DNA of 64,000 nt from Dryocosmus kuriphilus (taxonomy: Eukaryota; Arthropoda; Insecta; Hymenoptera; Cynipidae): contig CM076191.1 in NCBI GenBank assembly GCA_038277395.1, positions 95,191,104 to 95,255,103 on the forward strand, given 5' to 3'. The notes beneath the pieces are model-generated. The model was not told the origin of the DNA. It worked only from the letters and a program-made list of their open reading frames with translations, and made no database searches. The position numbers and the translations under genes are program-made. This document shows positions 54,912-64,000 of this stretch, piece by piece (positions within the stretch are counted from its first letter, which is position 1; the number at the start of each line of letters is the position of its first letter).

Positions 54912-57505
54912 AAACCTATCTTTCGAGTGTATTTAGGTTTCGGCTTGTGTTTTTGTAAGTTGAGTGAATGTAGTTTTTGCCTTATTGATTATAATATATT
55001 CATACATTTTAAACTATTGCTGATCCATAGATATTGGCGATTATTGTGATTCTTAGCATAATTTTGAAATTTTGTTGCCAATATTATTCATTCGTATATA
55101 TTGTTGTTTCTCTTCTCTTTTCACCTTTCTTTACGTAATTTTGAACTTCTCCTTTTTTCTTTAACTGGGAGTTGAAAATTCTGGTTTTGTATTAATTCAA
55201 TCAAGCATTATATAAGTTCACTTACCCTAATCTCGACAATTTTTCTAGTAGGAACACAGATTCATACATGCACATACATGACTATATTCCTTTGCACGTA
55301 CATGCGCACACGTATAAGCATATTGATATTATCTGTGTTCCTCTCTCAACTTCTAATTCAGAGGTAGATATATTGTGTCTTTGTATTTATTTCTAGAATT
55401 TCCTTTACTTTATATATATTGTTTTTAATATTTTAAATGAGATGAAGTATATATATATTATTTTCTATTTGAAGTCTGTCAGACCATTGACACTGGGGCA
55501 CTTATTTGACTTTTTACAGAATTTTTCCTTTCCTAAATATTCTCTCTCCAGTGTCAATGATTCTTATCTGTTGTCTATTGATTGAAATTAATATTACATT
55601 TCATTCCTTAGCTCATTCTTCTTCCTAACATAGCTTATAAACTTATAAAATTCCAGGAATTTTGGATGCATATAATCTTTAACCTTTCATATTGGAATTT
55701 TTAATTCAATAGTACCTCATAGTTTTATACTGAATATTAATTATTGAATTCCTAAAATTTTTTATAATTTTTCGTTAAATTTTTCATTGACAAAATTTAG
55801 TCATTTAAATTGAACGCTTTCGTTGTAGGACCTTTGAATGTTTCGTTGTGAATAAAATACTTTTAATCGATTTGTTATAGAAGTAATATTCAATAACTTC
55901 GTACATTTATAATTTTGTTCAAATGTCATTGAAACTCGAACGATCACTTTTAATTTATACATAAATTACTTTCTTGTTTCGATGATAATAAGTATTATCA
56001 TTTAACATTTTTCTAAGGTTCCCTACATGCTTATATGATTAGCTTCTGCTTAGTTATGTGGTACCATCTGGTCGATTTGTCTTATCTCCGCGCATGTGTG
56101 CCTGCACTCTTATCGGTTAGGCTTATCTGCGTAGCCATAATTGTTTCTCGTGCAATCATTATGAGAGGTGTATCTTGAAGTAATTATGGATGCCAGTATG
56201 TATAGATGTTCTTGGTCAGACACTCCGTCAAGATGTCCAGTCAAGTGGCTTCCTTTCACGTGGATCTTATTTGTAGCCTTTCCTCCCATCTTAAGAATTT
56301 CATCATCCTCGATGAATGTGAGTAGTTTTTAGCCAATGCGAATGCTGGTTTCTGGCGCACGTTTTTTGAACTGAACGTGTTGATTGAAGCTTATAATTTT
56401 TGACTTTTGATTCTTTGATATTAATGCTGGATACATCTCTCTTTTCCGGATAGTTTCTGTCTACATGCAAGTTCCGTAATTACGATTAAGGTCACGTCTC
56501 GCTTCCTCGTACTGGAAATGTTGGTTGAAGCTTCCTACATCCAAAACAATAGCGACCCTCCAATAAGCCTGCGTCAAACATATGGGTTCTAGTTTCTCGT
56601 AAAGGAAATCCACAATTCTGCTTGAAAGGTCAAATCTCGTGCTGGGTCGAGCCTTGCTTAATGGTTAATTGACGAAAATCCACACCGACATTATAGGAAT
56701 TTAGCTGGAGATTGTTAACGGCTTCATCTGTGTATAGAGAATTATATTAGAATAATTTTAATTGGTTTTGTTAGCCTGCCAGAAAGAGGAAAATATTTGG
56801 TTCATTTATTTCGTTAGATATTACAGTAGTTCATACATTTTACAATCTTATTTCTTAAGCTTATGCAATTCATGATATTTTATCTTAATTACAATTTGAA
56901 TAGAAAACATATTAGGTTATTATTATCAGCGCTATTCAAAGAGCCCCGAAGTTCTTCCTCAGAGTTTTGCACTTCTTCAATCAGATGCTTATCTCTTTTT
57001 ATTCCTTTACTTCGGCCAGTCGAATGCTGCTTTCCCCTTCGCTAACCTTTACAAATAAATTTCCGCGTTTTCGGTCCTCTACACTACATTTAACAAAAAA
57101 AAACTTCCTACAATGGGAAGTACCTTCTGTATAAAGTAAAGTGTAATCAGGTTTGGTAAGTTATATTCTGCGGTTAATTCCTCCAGGGATCCCTTGGCGA
57201 ACTTCAATTCAGCTGCGTCCCCCTTTGGACGTGATGTTGTAGTACAAAATTAACCTTTAGATTATTTGGTTCGATTTATCGACTCCGTTATGCTTTAAAG
57301 AACGAATTGATTAATATAATAATTTGGAATCTTATTTTAATTTTAGCCTTGATGTTAGTTGTGAGTAAGTGTAATTTAACTTTCAAAAGTTTTTTATTAA
57401 GAACTGAATGTTTAGATTGTCAAATGGGTGGTTATAATTTCTGTTGATCTTTTATGTCTTTTATGTTTATCGAAACAGGCATGTTGAATGATTACCATAT
57501 AGATT
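54912..57505. other. Interior of element C without recognised genes
   Basis: No reverse transcriptase or integrase motif on either strand. Contains a 12-base inverted pair AGGAACACAGAT (55250-55261) and ATCTGTGTTCCT (55331-55342), and a CCATTGACACTGG/CCAGTGTCAATG pair near 55490-55560. Confidence 0.4.
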
Positions 57506-57509
57506 TTAT

Positions 57510-57735
57510 TACGGTCTCAAGTGTCTACTGACACCTGGTCTATGTTACGAGGGTCTTCTTTGGAGTTCTGAAGGCCAATCCCCACTTTTCCTACCAACAC
57601 ACGTCCTACAGGGATAGTGAGTTTACAATCCGCGGAAAAGAAATGTTCGTAATTTTCAGTTAAGTCGGTAAATTTTTTCTTTCGACTAATTACATTTGAA
57701 TGTAATTTTGTTTTGGGAAATTCAGTCGATTCTAC
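57510..57735 (-). pseudogene. Pol segment between protease and reverse transcriptase of element C
   Basis: The minus strand reads KKKFTDLTENYEHFFSADCK, then IPVGRVLVGKVGIGLQNSK and EDPRNIDQ, resembling the stretch before the palm in mdg1/412-like gypsy elements. It is in a different frame from the protease and ends without the following polymerase. Confidence 0.45.
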
Positions 57736-57738
57736 TTG

Positions 57739-58479
57739 TCAGACAAGTGGTTCGCTAGTGATAGGTATTTTTGAGTCGTTAGTCGTGGTTATTTCGACTT
57801 TAGGTTCGATGGCCAGAGGCCTGGTACTGTCACTTAATTGTATATGGGTTTTTGGAACTTCTTGTTCTTCAAAAATTTTTGTAGATTTTTGATATAATGT
57901 TGAAGATACTGAAGGGACTTTATAGTCAGTTGGACTTTCCTTCGTGTCAGGTTTAGGTGTAGAATTTAAAGTTTTTCGTTTTCTGAGTTTAGGTATTTCT
58001 GATGTTCCTTTATAGTTTACTATATTTTCGCGAGAAATCAGCGATTCTTTATCTACAAAAGGAATAGGTTCTTTGGAGTTTGAATGGCTGATTATGTGAT
58101 CATGACAAAATGAAATTTTAACTCTTTCTTGGCAGAGATATTCTCTTCCTAGAATTCCATCCGTACAAATAGGAAAGTCTATCGTTACGACGTGAAAAGT
58201 CACAACAAAACCTCGTAGGTTCAGATTCACTGTGCCTAAAGCGGAAATTTTGTTTTGCGTTAATTCTAAAATCCCGACAGACTCATCCTTAGACACTAAT
58301 AGATCTTCGCTTAAAGAATCTAGTTTTATTACATTAAAGTCGGCTCCCGTATCAACTGAAAATAAAGTTTTTGATTTAACAAGATCTGAAAATGAAAATT
58401 CTACAACTGGGAATTCTCGACTAAGTTTGGTGTCGAAGATTTTTCGCATTTCTTTAAAATTCATGCGCTCGTTTGACAC
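57739..58479 (-). CDS. Retroviral-type aspartic protease of element C
   Basis: A 246-codon minus-strand frame. The active-site block LFSVDTGADFNVIKLDSL contains the catalytic DTG (about residues 41-44), and the second conserved block DGILGREYL is at about residues 110-117. The remaining 130 residues are polar and Ser/Thr/Pro/Lys-rich, like the linker before reverse transcriptase. In retroelements this enzyme processes the Gag-Pol precursor. The frame is open upstream of the ATG back to the candidate slip site at 58533-58539, so it is probably translated as a gag fusion by -1 frameshifting rather than from its own ATG. Confidence 0.82.
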   Translation of the reverse strand: MSNERMNFKEMRKIFDTKLSREFPVVEFSFSDLVKSKTLFSVDTGADFNVIKLDSLSEDLLVSKDESVGILELTQNKISALGTVNLNLRGFVVTFHVVTIDFPICTDGILGREYLCQERVKISFCHDHIISHSNSKEPIPFVDKESLISRENIVNYKGTSEIPKLRKRKTLNSTPKPDTKESPTDYKVPSVSSTLYQKSTKIFEEQEVPKTHIQLSDSTRPLAIEPKVEITTTNDSKIPITSEPLV

Positions 58480-58532
58480 TCCTGTTTCTCCGTGCCCGTC
58501 GTTGCGACGGATCGGCGAGCGGAGTTGAAGTT

Positions 58533-58539
58533 TAAATTT
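58533..58539 (-). promoter_or_regulatory. Candidate -1 ribosomal frameshift site between gag and protease
   Basis: On the minus strand the heptamer A-AAT-TTA has the X-XXY-YYZ form. Read in the frame that gives YSTRSQSPVPVNKEN just before it, a -1 slip enters exactly the protease frame (KLQLRSPIRRNDGHGE and on to the DTG). The longest upstream gag frame differs by one base from this pre-slip frame, so an indel near 58590 must also be assumed. Confidence 0.4.
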
Positions 58540-58546
58540 TCCTTAT

Positions 58547-59217
58547 TCACTGGAACAGGAGATTGCGAGCGGGTGGAGTATCTCCTCCCCGGTAGTAATT
58601 GTGATTAGAATATCCAGAATTCTGCACGGGAGCAGCTGGATAGTACGGATAAGGGTTGTGCGGTATGTAAGGGTGCTGATAATGTGGTATATAACTACGC
58701 GGAGAGTGAGAAAATTCGGACGAGTAATGAAGTTTTATTGATTCATCTTGATCGTGTTTTACATCAGAAACTTTATAGAAATCTGGGGACGTTGCAAATC
58801 GCACATGAGGGATAGGGCATCGATCTCGCATTTCTGAGTAACTGAGTTGAGGGTACCTCGATTCACGATAAGTATCTACTGATAGTTGAGGATTCATTTG
58901 CTGTCTAGCTTTGTATTCTAAAGCCACTTTTAGAGCGGCTTCTAAATCCTTAGGATTTCTGGATGCACTAGACCTGATATGCTTTTGGGTAATCCACGTT
59001 TGAATACCTCTAGAGCACAATCATTTAGTGGGGCTAAAACTTGGTCTACGTTTTGATATTTGTCTTGGTGGGGGTAAATACTATGGGGAATTTGTGGCGG
59101 GAGGGGATCTATGATGGGGGTTATGTGGGGGAGGGGGTAGTGTGGAGTGTGTGGTAATGTGGAGATTTAATTAATGGTAATTAAAAATAATTAAATTAAT
59201 TTATGTAAATATTCTAA
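58547..59217 (-). pseudogene. Gag C-terminal region of element C
   Basis: The minus-strand frame from 59020 has RSSASRNPKDLEAALKVALEYKARQQM, then a Tyr/Pro/His-rich tail (SYIPHYQHPYIPHNPYPYY) ending at TGA 58547. The first block resembles the end of the gypsy Gag folded domain; the tail is typical of low-complexity Gag C-termini. No CCHC finger is seen. Upstream, toward the gap, the sequence decays into TG-rich DNA. A one-base shift near 58590 probably separates this frame from the true one. Confidence 0.6.
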
Positions 59218-59717
59218 NNNNNNNNNNNNNNNNNNNNNNNNNNNNNNNNNNNNNNNNNNNNNNNNNNNNNNNNNNNNNNNNNNNNNNNNNNNNNNNNNNN
59301 NNNNNNNNNNNNNNNNNNNNNNNNNNNNNNNNNNNNNNNNNNNNNNNNNNNNNNNNNNNNNNNNNNNNNNNNNNNNNNNNNNNNNNNNNNNNNNNNNNNN
59401 NNNNNNNNNNNNNNNNNNNNNNNNNNNNNNNNNNNNNNNNNNNNNNNNNNNNNNNNNNNNNNNNNNNNNNNNNNNNNNNNNNNNNNNNNNNNNNNNNNNN
59501 NNNNNNNNNNNNNNNNNNNNNNNNNNNNNNNNNNNNNNNNNNNNNNNNNNNNNNNNNNNNNNNNNNNNNNNNNNNNNNNNNNNNNNNNNNNNNNNNNNNN
59601 NNNNNNNNNNNNNNNNNNNNNNNNNNNNNNNNNNNNNNNNNNNNNNNNNNNNNNNNNNNNNNNNNNNNNNNNNNNNNNNNNNNNNNNNNNNNNNNNNNNN
59701 NNNNNNNNNNNNNNNNN
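59218..59717. other. Assembly gap (500 N)
   Basis: Exactly 500 N, an arbitrary scaffold gap. Confidence 0.99.
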
Positions 59718-60010
59718 TATCACTTAGCTTAGCTTGTCCGGCCGATAATCTGTTAGCAAAGGAGTTGGGGGAAATCCTTGTCTTTCAGATCACTTAGGCG
59801 ATAATTGACAGTATAATCGCATGATTCTTTCTGCACCTTTCCCAGAATTCTTGCAGATTTGGTAGGCGACCCTTAAACAACTGTCGTGGCAGATTTTCCT
59901 TGGCCATTAGGCGCTCAGCGATTCCAACAATAGAGTTGAACAGTGTTTCCTGTTCCTTCAGAAGTTGGACGTAATTAAAATCCTTCCATTTTTACCAGTA
60001 AAACCGTGTC
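59718..60010 (-). pseudogene. Gag-like N-terminal fragment (BEL/Pao or related type)
   Basis: Minus strand: EQETLFNSIVGIAERLMAKE and LFKGRLPNLQEFWERCRKNHAIIL. An L-x-x-L-x-x-x-W-x-x-(F/C)-x-x-x-H pattern like this opens many BEL/Pao-type and related Gag proteins. Stops follow toward the gap. It may belong to element C or to a different element brought next to it by the gap. Confidence 0.45.
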
Positions 60011-60028
60011 AATAGTTCAATTGATATA

Positions 60029-61035
60029 CGAAGCACGTCCAGAAAGTAAGTGTACTCAATTTATATAGCTTCAAAAAAAATTTATTAAAACAAAAACATA
60101 GTTGGTTACACTTGTACCTATGTGAGTTATTTTTCGACATAGTCACCATCCCTCTCGATGCAAGTGGTGAGCCGCGGGATCAATTTTTTGATGCCTGTCT
60201 CGAAGAAGTCTCCCCGCCAGCTCTTGTCGCCCACTCTCCACTCCCCTTCAACCTCCTCGTCGTTTGAAAATTGTTTCCACCCATGTGCACCGTCAGGGAC
60301 GTGAGAGATGGAAATATGAAGGGCCAGGTCAGGGGGAATACGGGGGGTGGTTTGAAACGTCCCATCTCAAAAGAGCCCAGGTGTTGCTTCGTGGGCGTTT
60401 GGCAGTGTGAGGGTTTGACTCATTTTCAGCTGTTTTTGGGAAACCACCTCGCAGACAATTACCGATATATCCGAGTAGTTTTCTCCGTGATTGTTTCGTG
60501 TGAATGGGGATTGGAGATTTGCGGAAACATCGCAGAAAGAGAAAGATCATCTAACGTCAATCTGCGATCGTCACGGGACCGCACTCTCGCGATTTTTTTC
60601 CACAAGTTCGTCATTCACAAATGTACTCTTTGGTCTTCCGTGTTCCTCTGAACGTCAGGCTCGGAAGGTAACGGCCATTTTTAAATTCCGCTGACACCAA
60701 CTTGTTAACACTCGTACGATTTCATAGCTCCATTACCGGTTAAACAGTTTTTAACATCATTATAAATCTTCAACTGGGGCGCTTTTCCCCTTCATAGAGG
60801 TTAAGCGAATTGATGACGGCGCGAATTTCGCACTTGGCGGGGGAGATAACGATTGACCAATTTTTCGCGAGAGATGCTTACTGCGTCAATAGTTAACTAC
60901 ACTAACTCGGTTTTGGTGCTCGTTGTTGGAGGGGAAGGGGTCAAGGCTACGCGGCAGTGTTGCCAAAATGTCGAAAAGTATTCACTACAGCTTTGAGGAT
61001 TACCAGTACACTTACTTTCTGGACCGTGCATCAGT
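60029..61035 (-). mobile_element. Second mariner family, internally deleted
   Basis: 1007 bases between TA dinucleotides (60027-60028 and 61036-61037). The ends share GCACG(G)TCCAGAAAGTAAGT and its complement. These ends differ from those of the mariner copies at 10123 and 24196, so this is another family. Only the C-terminal part of transposase remains. Confidence 0.8.
60127..60560 (-). pseudogene. Mariner transposase, C-terminal remnant
   Basis: The minus strand shows a damaged second-Asp region (NPHTAKRPRS, family pattern HDNARPHTA), HPPYSP followed by frame loss and a damaged third-Asp region, then GGNNFQT, a GGETSS block and KKLIPRLTTCIERDGDYVEK with a TAA at 60127-60129. The DNA-binding domain and first catalytic Asp are missing. 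Confidence 0.78.
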
Positions 61036-61570
61036 AGCGAGAGTCGATAATAAATATGACGTGCCTTCTCTTTTTCAGCATACAGCGAGTGTGTTCTCAA
61101 CTGACGCAATGTTGCGCAGTATGACACACTATGACGCAATACTGCGACACTCCGAGGCATAAACATGAGAACATACGAAAATGCACTAAACTTGAACAAG
61201 GAATGCACGATAGAATGTGCGAAAAAACACACACGAAGACACTAGTAGAATTGTCCAGTTTTTCAGCAATCCGGACTCGACAGGACCATGTTTAATGCGG
61301 AGGTTCTTTATTGGGAATTCAGTATTTTACAAGAAAACTTCTATTCGTTGCGGAGCTCGGTAGTCGACGGGCAATGGTAGATGAGCATACAAACATACAC
61401 AATGATTCGTGGCGGAGAGCGGTGGCCGACTGATACTCGCTCGATCCGGGCGATTGACACCGAGACGAACGAAGCCGAAACCTACGGACTCGATCGAATG
61501 ATCGACAGCCGACACCACACACTCTCTTATTTGAAACAAAGTGGTTTTTGGAATCCCCGAGTTCTAAATA
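61036..61570. other. Unassigned stretch, relatively GC-rich
   Basis: 61380-61560 is richer in CG dinucleotides (CGACTCGATCGAATGATCG) than its surroundings. No domain recognised in the short frames. Confidence 0.35.
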
Positions 61571-62117
61571 CCCAGACAGCACAAGAAGTTCCGATTGAAG
61601 CTTTCCGAAACTTCCAATGCGAGGTTCGGAATATTGCATTGAGAGGTTAGGGCAAGATTCGTGCAACGAAGATAATGTCCGCTTGTCTGGGAAATATTTT
61701 TTTGCCGATGAATATTGAGGGAAGATTGGCTTTGCGACCTTCGAGCATATTCAGGAAACATTCCAGAAAGGTTCTTGGGAAATGTTATTATTTTTTAATT
61801 TTTTAAAACATTTTGAAAAACTAACAGTTTTCGATATGCATGTTTGTTTGAAGGTATTATATGGACTGTACGGGAGATCGAAAAAACCTACTGCGCAGCT
61901 TCAGGTGCCATAGGAGAATACTACTGCGCATCGAATTAAATGGAAATAAGTTAATAGAATAATTCCAAACTTCCTGAGCCTCGCAGTGCAATATTTCACA
62001 GACAAGCGGACATTATCTTCGTTGCACGAATCTTGCCCTAACCTCTCAATGCAATATTCCCGAATCTCGCATTGGAAGTATCGGGAAAGCTTCACGGAAC
62101 TTCTTGTGCTGTCTGGG
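61571..62117. mobile_element. Long-TIR MITE, copy 2
   Basis: 547 bases flanked by TA. Ends CCCAGACAGCACAAGAAGTTCC and the complement; inverted similarity extends over 100 bases. Full-length relative of 20634-21187. Confidence 0.9.
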
Positions 62118-62185
62118 TAACTGCGACTCAATAATTAATAGAGATACAGGATACAGTGCAACTTAAAATTAGAAAAAAAAAATTG

Positions 62186-62186
<1 letters not shown>

Positions 62187-62234
<48 letters not shown>

Positions 62235-62243
62235 ATATATATA
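62187..62243. repeat. TA microsatellite
   Basis: About 28 TA units with one interruption at 62221-62223, directly left of the palindromic repeat. Confidence 0.9.
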
Positions 62244-62244
62244 T

Positions 62245-64000
62245 GGGGCGTTCTTTGTCAAGTAGACCACCCCTGCTCTCCAAAATTCGTCGCGACCAAA
62301 ATAGCTCATATTGGGCTTAAATTTTTTCGTTATGATGTCTAGTTTCAAATGCAGTTGGGCCTTTTTGAAAAAATCAATATGGCGGGTTTCAAATATGGCG
62401 GCGGATATGAACAAATCCTAGATAAATATTTCACTATTTGTGTTATAAATTTTTTCTATTGAGTATTTTATGCTGAAAATGCCTTCTCGGAGGTTTTTTT
62501 GGGTCGCTAATTACGAACATCTACTTAAAATATTAAAATTTTTTACATCCAAGATGGCGGCTTCAAAATGGCGGATCAAAATTTACCAAAACAGCGTATT
62601 TCACGTCAAAAACTGGTACTCGGGGGTTTTTAGGGTCGCTAATTACGAACATCTACTTAAAATATTAAAATTTTTTACATCCAAGATGGCGGCTTCAAAT
62701 GGCGGATCAAAATTTACCAAAACAGCGTATTTCACGTCAAAAACTGGTACTCGGGGGTTCTTTAGGGTCGCTAATTACGAACATCTACTTAAATATTAAA
62801 ATTTTTTACATCCAAGATGGCGGCTTCAAAAATGGCGGATCAAAATTACCAAAACAGCGTATTTCACTTCAAAAACTGGTACTCGGGGGTTTTTAGGGTC
62901 GCTAATTACGAACATCTACTTAAAATATTAAAATTTTAACATTCAATATGGCAAATACAAAATGGCGGATCAAAATTTACCAAATAGCGTATTTCACTTC
63001 AAAAACTGGTACATGGTATCAAAAGTAACCATTTTTGTCAAAGAAAAGCTCTATGCATTTAACAGGGTTGAGGACTGTCTTCTAGAAATTATTATTTTTT
63101 CGTAAAATTCTTGGAAGCCTGCATTTTTTTTCTGTTTTTTGTTCTTTTTTTTGTTTTTAAAAATTGTTATTTAATTTTTTTCTGATGCTCGGCGCAGATC
63201 GGAACATTTGTAACTTCCAGCGTTTCGTTTAGCGAGAGGAGAATTTTGAGCAGGCAAATATTTCTCGCGACAAAAGTTCGTAGAAGGTGTAATGACGTTT
63301 TTTGGAAAGCTTCAGATCAAAATATTTAATGGTTTAGGAGTAGTTATGATTTTAGTGAACGTCAGCGCTAGAGTTTTCGAGCGTACTATGTACGTAGGGA
63401 AAAAAATAATAATTTCTAGAAGACAGTCTCAACCCTGTTAAAATGCAGAGAGCTTTTTCTTTGACAAAAATGGTTACTTTTGATACCATGTACCAGTTTT
63501 TGAAGTGTGTAATACGCTGTTTTGGTAAATTTTGATCCGCCATTTTGAAGCCGCATCTTGGATGTAAAAAATTTTAATATTTTAAGTAGATGTTCGTAAT
63601 TAGCGACCCTAGAAAAACCCCCGAGTACCAGTTTTTGACGTGAAATACGCTGTTTTGGTAAAATTTTGATCCGCCATTTTGAAAGCCGCCATCTTGGATG
63701 TAAAAAATTTTAATATTTTAAGTGATGTTCGTAATTAGCGACCCTAAAAACCCCCGAGTACCAGTTTTTTGACGTGAAATACGCTGTTTTGGTAAATTTT
63801 GATCCGCCATTTTGAAGCCGCCATCTTGGATGTAAAAAATTTTAATATTTTAAGTAGATGTTCGTAATTAGCGACCCAAAAAACCTCCGAGAAGGCATTT
63901 TCAGCATAAAATACTCAATAGAAAAATTTTATAACACAAATAGTGAAATATTTTATCTAGGATTTGTTCATATCCGCCGCCATATTTGATCCCGCCATAT
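62245..64000. repeat. Large palindrome made of 132-bp tandem units (GGGTCGCT family), runs off window
   Basis: Left arm units start with GGGTCGCTAATTACGAAC at 62501, 62633, 62765 and 62896 (period 131-132). Each contains TTTTTTACATCCAAGATGGCGG, GGCGGATCAAAATTTACC and AACTGGTACTCGGGGG. After a centre of about 340 bases (63075-63410), inverted units end at 63609, 63744 and 63877. The outer sequence (TATGGCGGCGGATATGAAC) also recurs inverted at the window edge. A 109-codon frame (62470-62799) follows the repeat and is probably incidental. Confidence 0.9.

Larger units (their letters stand above)
52199..59217 (-). mobile_element. LTR retroelement C (gypsy-like gag-protease), no reverse transcriptase seen
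   Basis: Minus-strand order from the right: gag (59020 leftward), protease (58479-57739), a conserved segment upstream of where reverse transcriptase should start (about 57720-57510), then about 4 kb without reverse transcriptase, RNase H or integrase, then the polypurine tract and 3' LTR. Either an internal deletion removed pol or the right and left parts are from different copies. The left part of the interior carries an unrelated-looking spliced frame on the opposite strand. Confidence 0.6.

Noticed and set aside
59214..59723. 169-codon frame over the second gap
   Set aside because: Consists of N only.
60029..61035. Same mariner family as 10123 and 24196
   Set aside because: The terminal repeats (GTCCAGAAAGTAAGT versus GAGGTGTGATCAAAAAG) and the C-terminal transposase residues differ clearly.
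62470..62896. Plus-strand frames of 109 and 65 codons in the palindrome
   Set aside because: The 132-bp repeat period is a multiple of three, so any open unit stays open; no sign of selection for protein.

Overview
This window is AT-rich animal DNA, most likely from an insect or other arthropod. It carries a gypsy/errantivirus-like retroelement with an env gene, mariner elements, a Polinton (Maverick) fragment, THAP-domain exons, and short introns with GTAAGT/GTGAGT donors and pyrimidine-AG acceptors. I see no complete host housekeeping gene, tRNA, rRNA or bacterial-type operon. Nearly everything recognisable is mobile DNA, mostly broken and repeatedly nested. Two 500-base runs of N (41995-42494 and 59218-59717) are assembly gaps. 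The species cannot be named from this sequence.

Layout, left to right. 1-4185 is the 3' portion of a CR1/Jockey-type LINE (ORF1 end, endonuclease, reverse transcriptase, hairpin plus TAAA tail). It abuts the RNase H end of gypsy-like element A (4186-7717: integrase, env, polypurine tract, 3' LTR). A broken THAP exon follows at 7744. 10123-11072 is an internally deleted mariner. 11.2-16 kb holds several unclassified repeats: a foldback, a 155-bp satellite and a GAATTC-rich array. A second THAP-like exon lies at 16644. 20634-21187 is a long-TIR MITE, and 21.4-22 kb holds GGGTCGCT-type repeats. 24196-25564 is a longer but dead mariner copy. 27614-36162 is gypsy-like element B on the minus strand, with both LTRs, a primer binding site and polypurine tract, and all coding regions decayed.

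37.9-41.6 kb is an RNase H-bearing LINE that appears split by a foldback element (about 39244-40756). 42495-48490 is a minus-strand Polinton fragment (integrase, fiber-like protein, a conserved Polinton protein of unknown role). It is interrupted by an ISL2EU-type DNA transposon (43312-47758) that carries two convergent genes: a SWIM/YqaJ protein on the plus strand and a THAP/DDE transposase on the minus strand. The insertion is flanked by AT on both sides, and the two Polinton halves are in the same frame. 49-52 kb contains nuclear-receptor-like motifs, a 1-kb palindrome and an 11-bp minisatellite. 52.2-59.2 kb is LTR element C on the minus strand (3' LTR, polypurine tract, protease, gag). 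No reverse transcriptase is visible in it, and an unidentified spliced reading frame lies on its antisense strand. The right end holds a gag-like fragment, another deleted mariner (60029-61035), a second MITE copy (61571-62117) and a large palindrome of 132-bp units (62245 to the window end).

The most notable observations are the in-frame ISL2EU-in-Polinton nesting, the unexplained antisense spliced reading frame at 53720-54911 with its basic C-terminus, a candidate -1 frameshift site between gag and protease of element C, and the GGGTCGCT palindromic repeat family.
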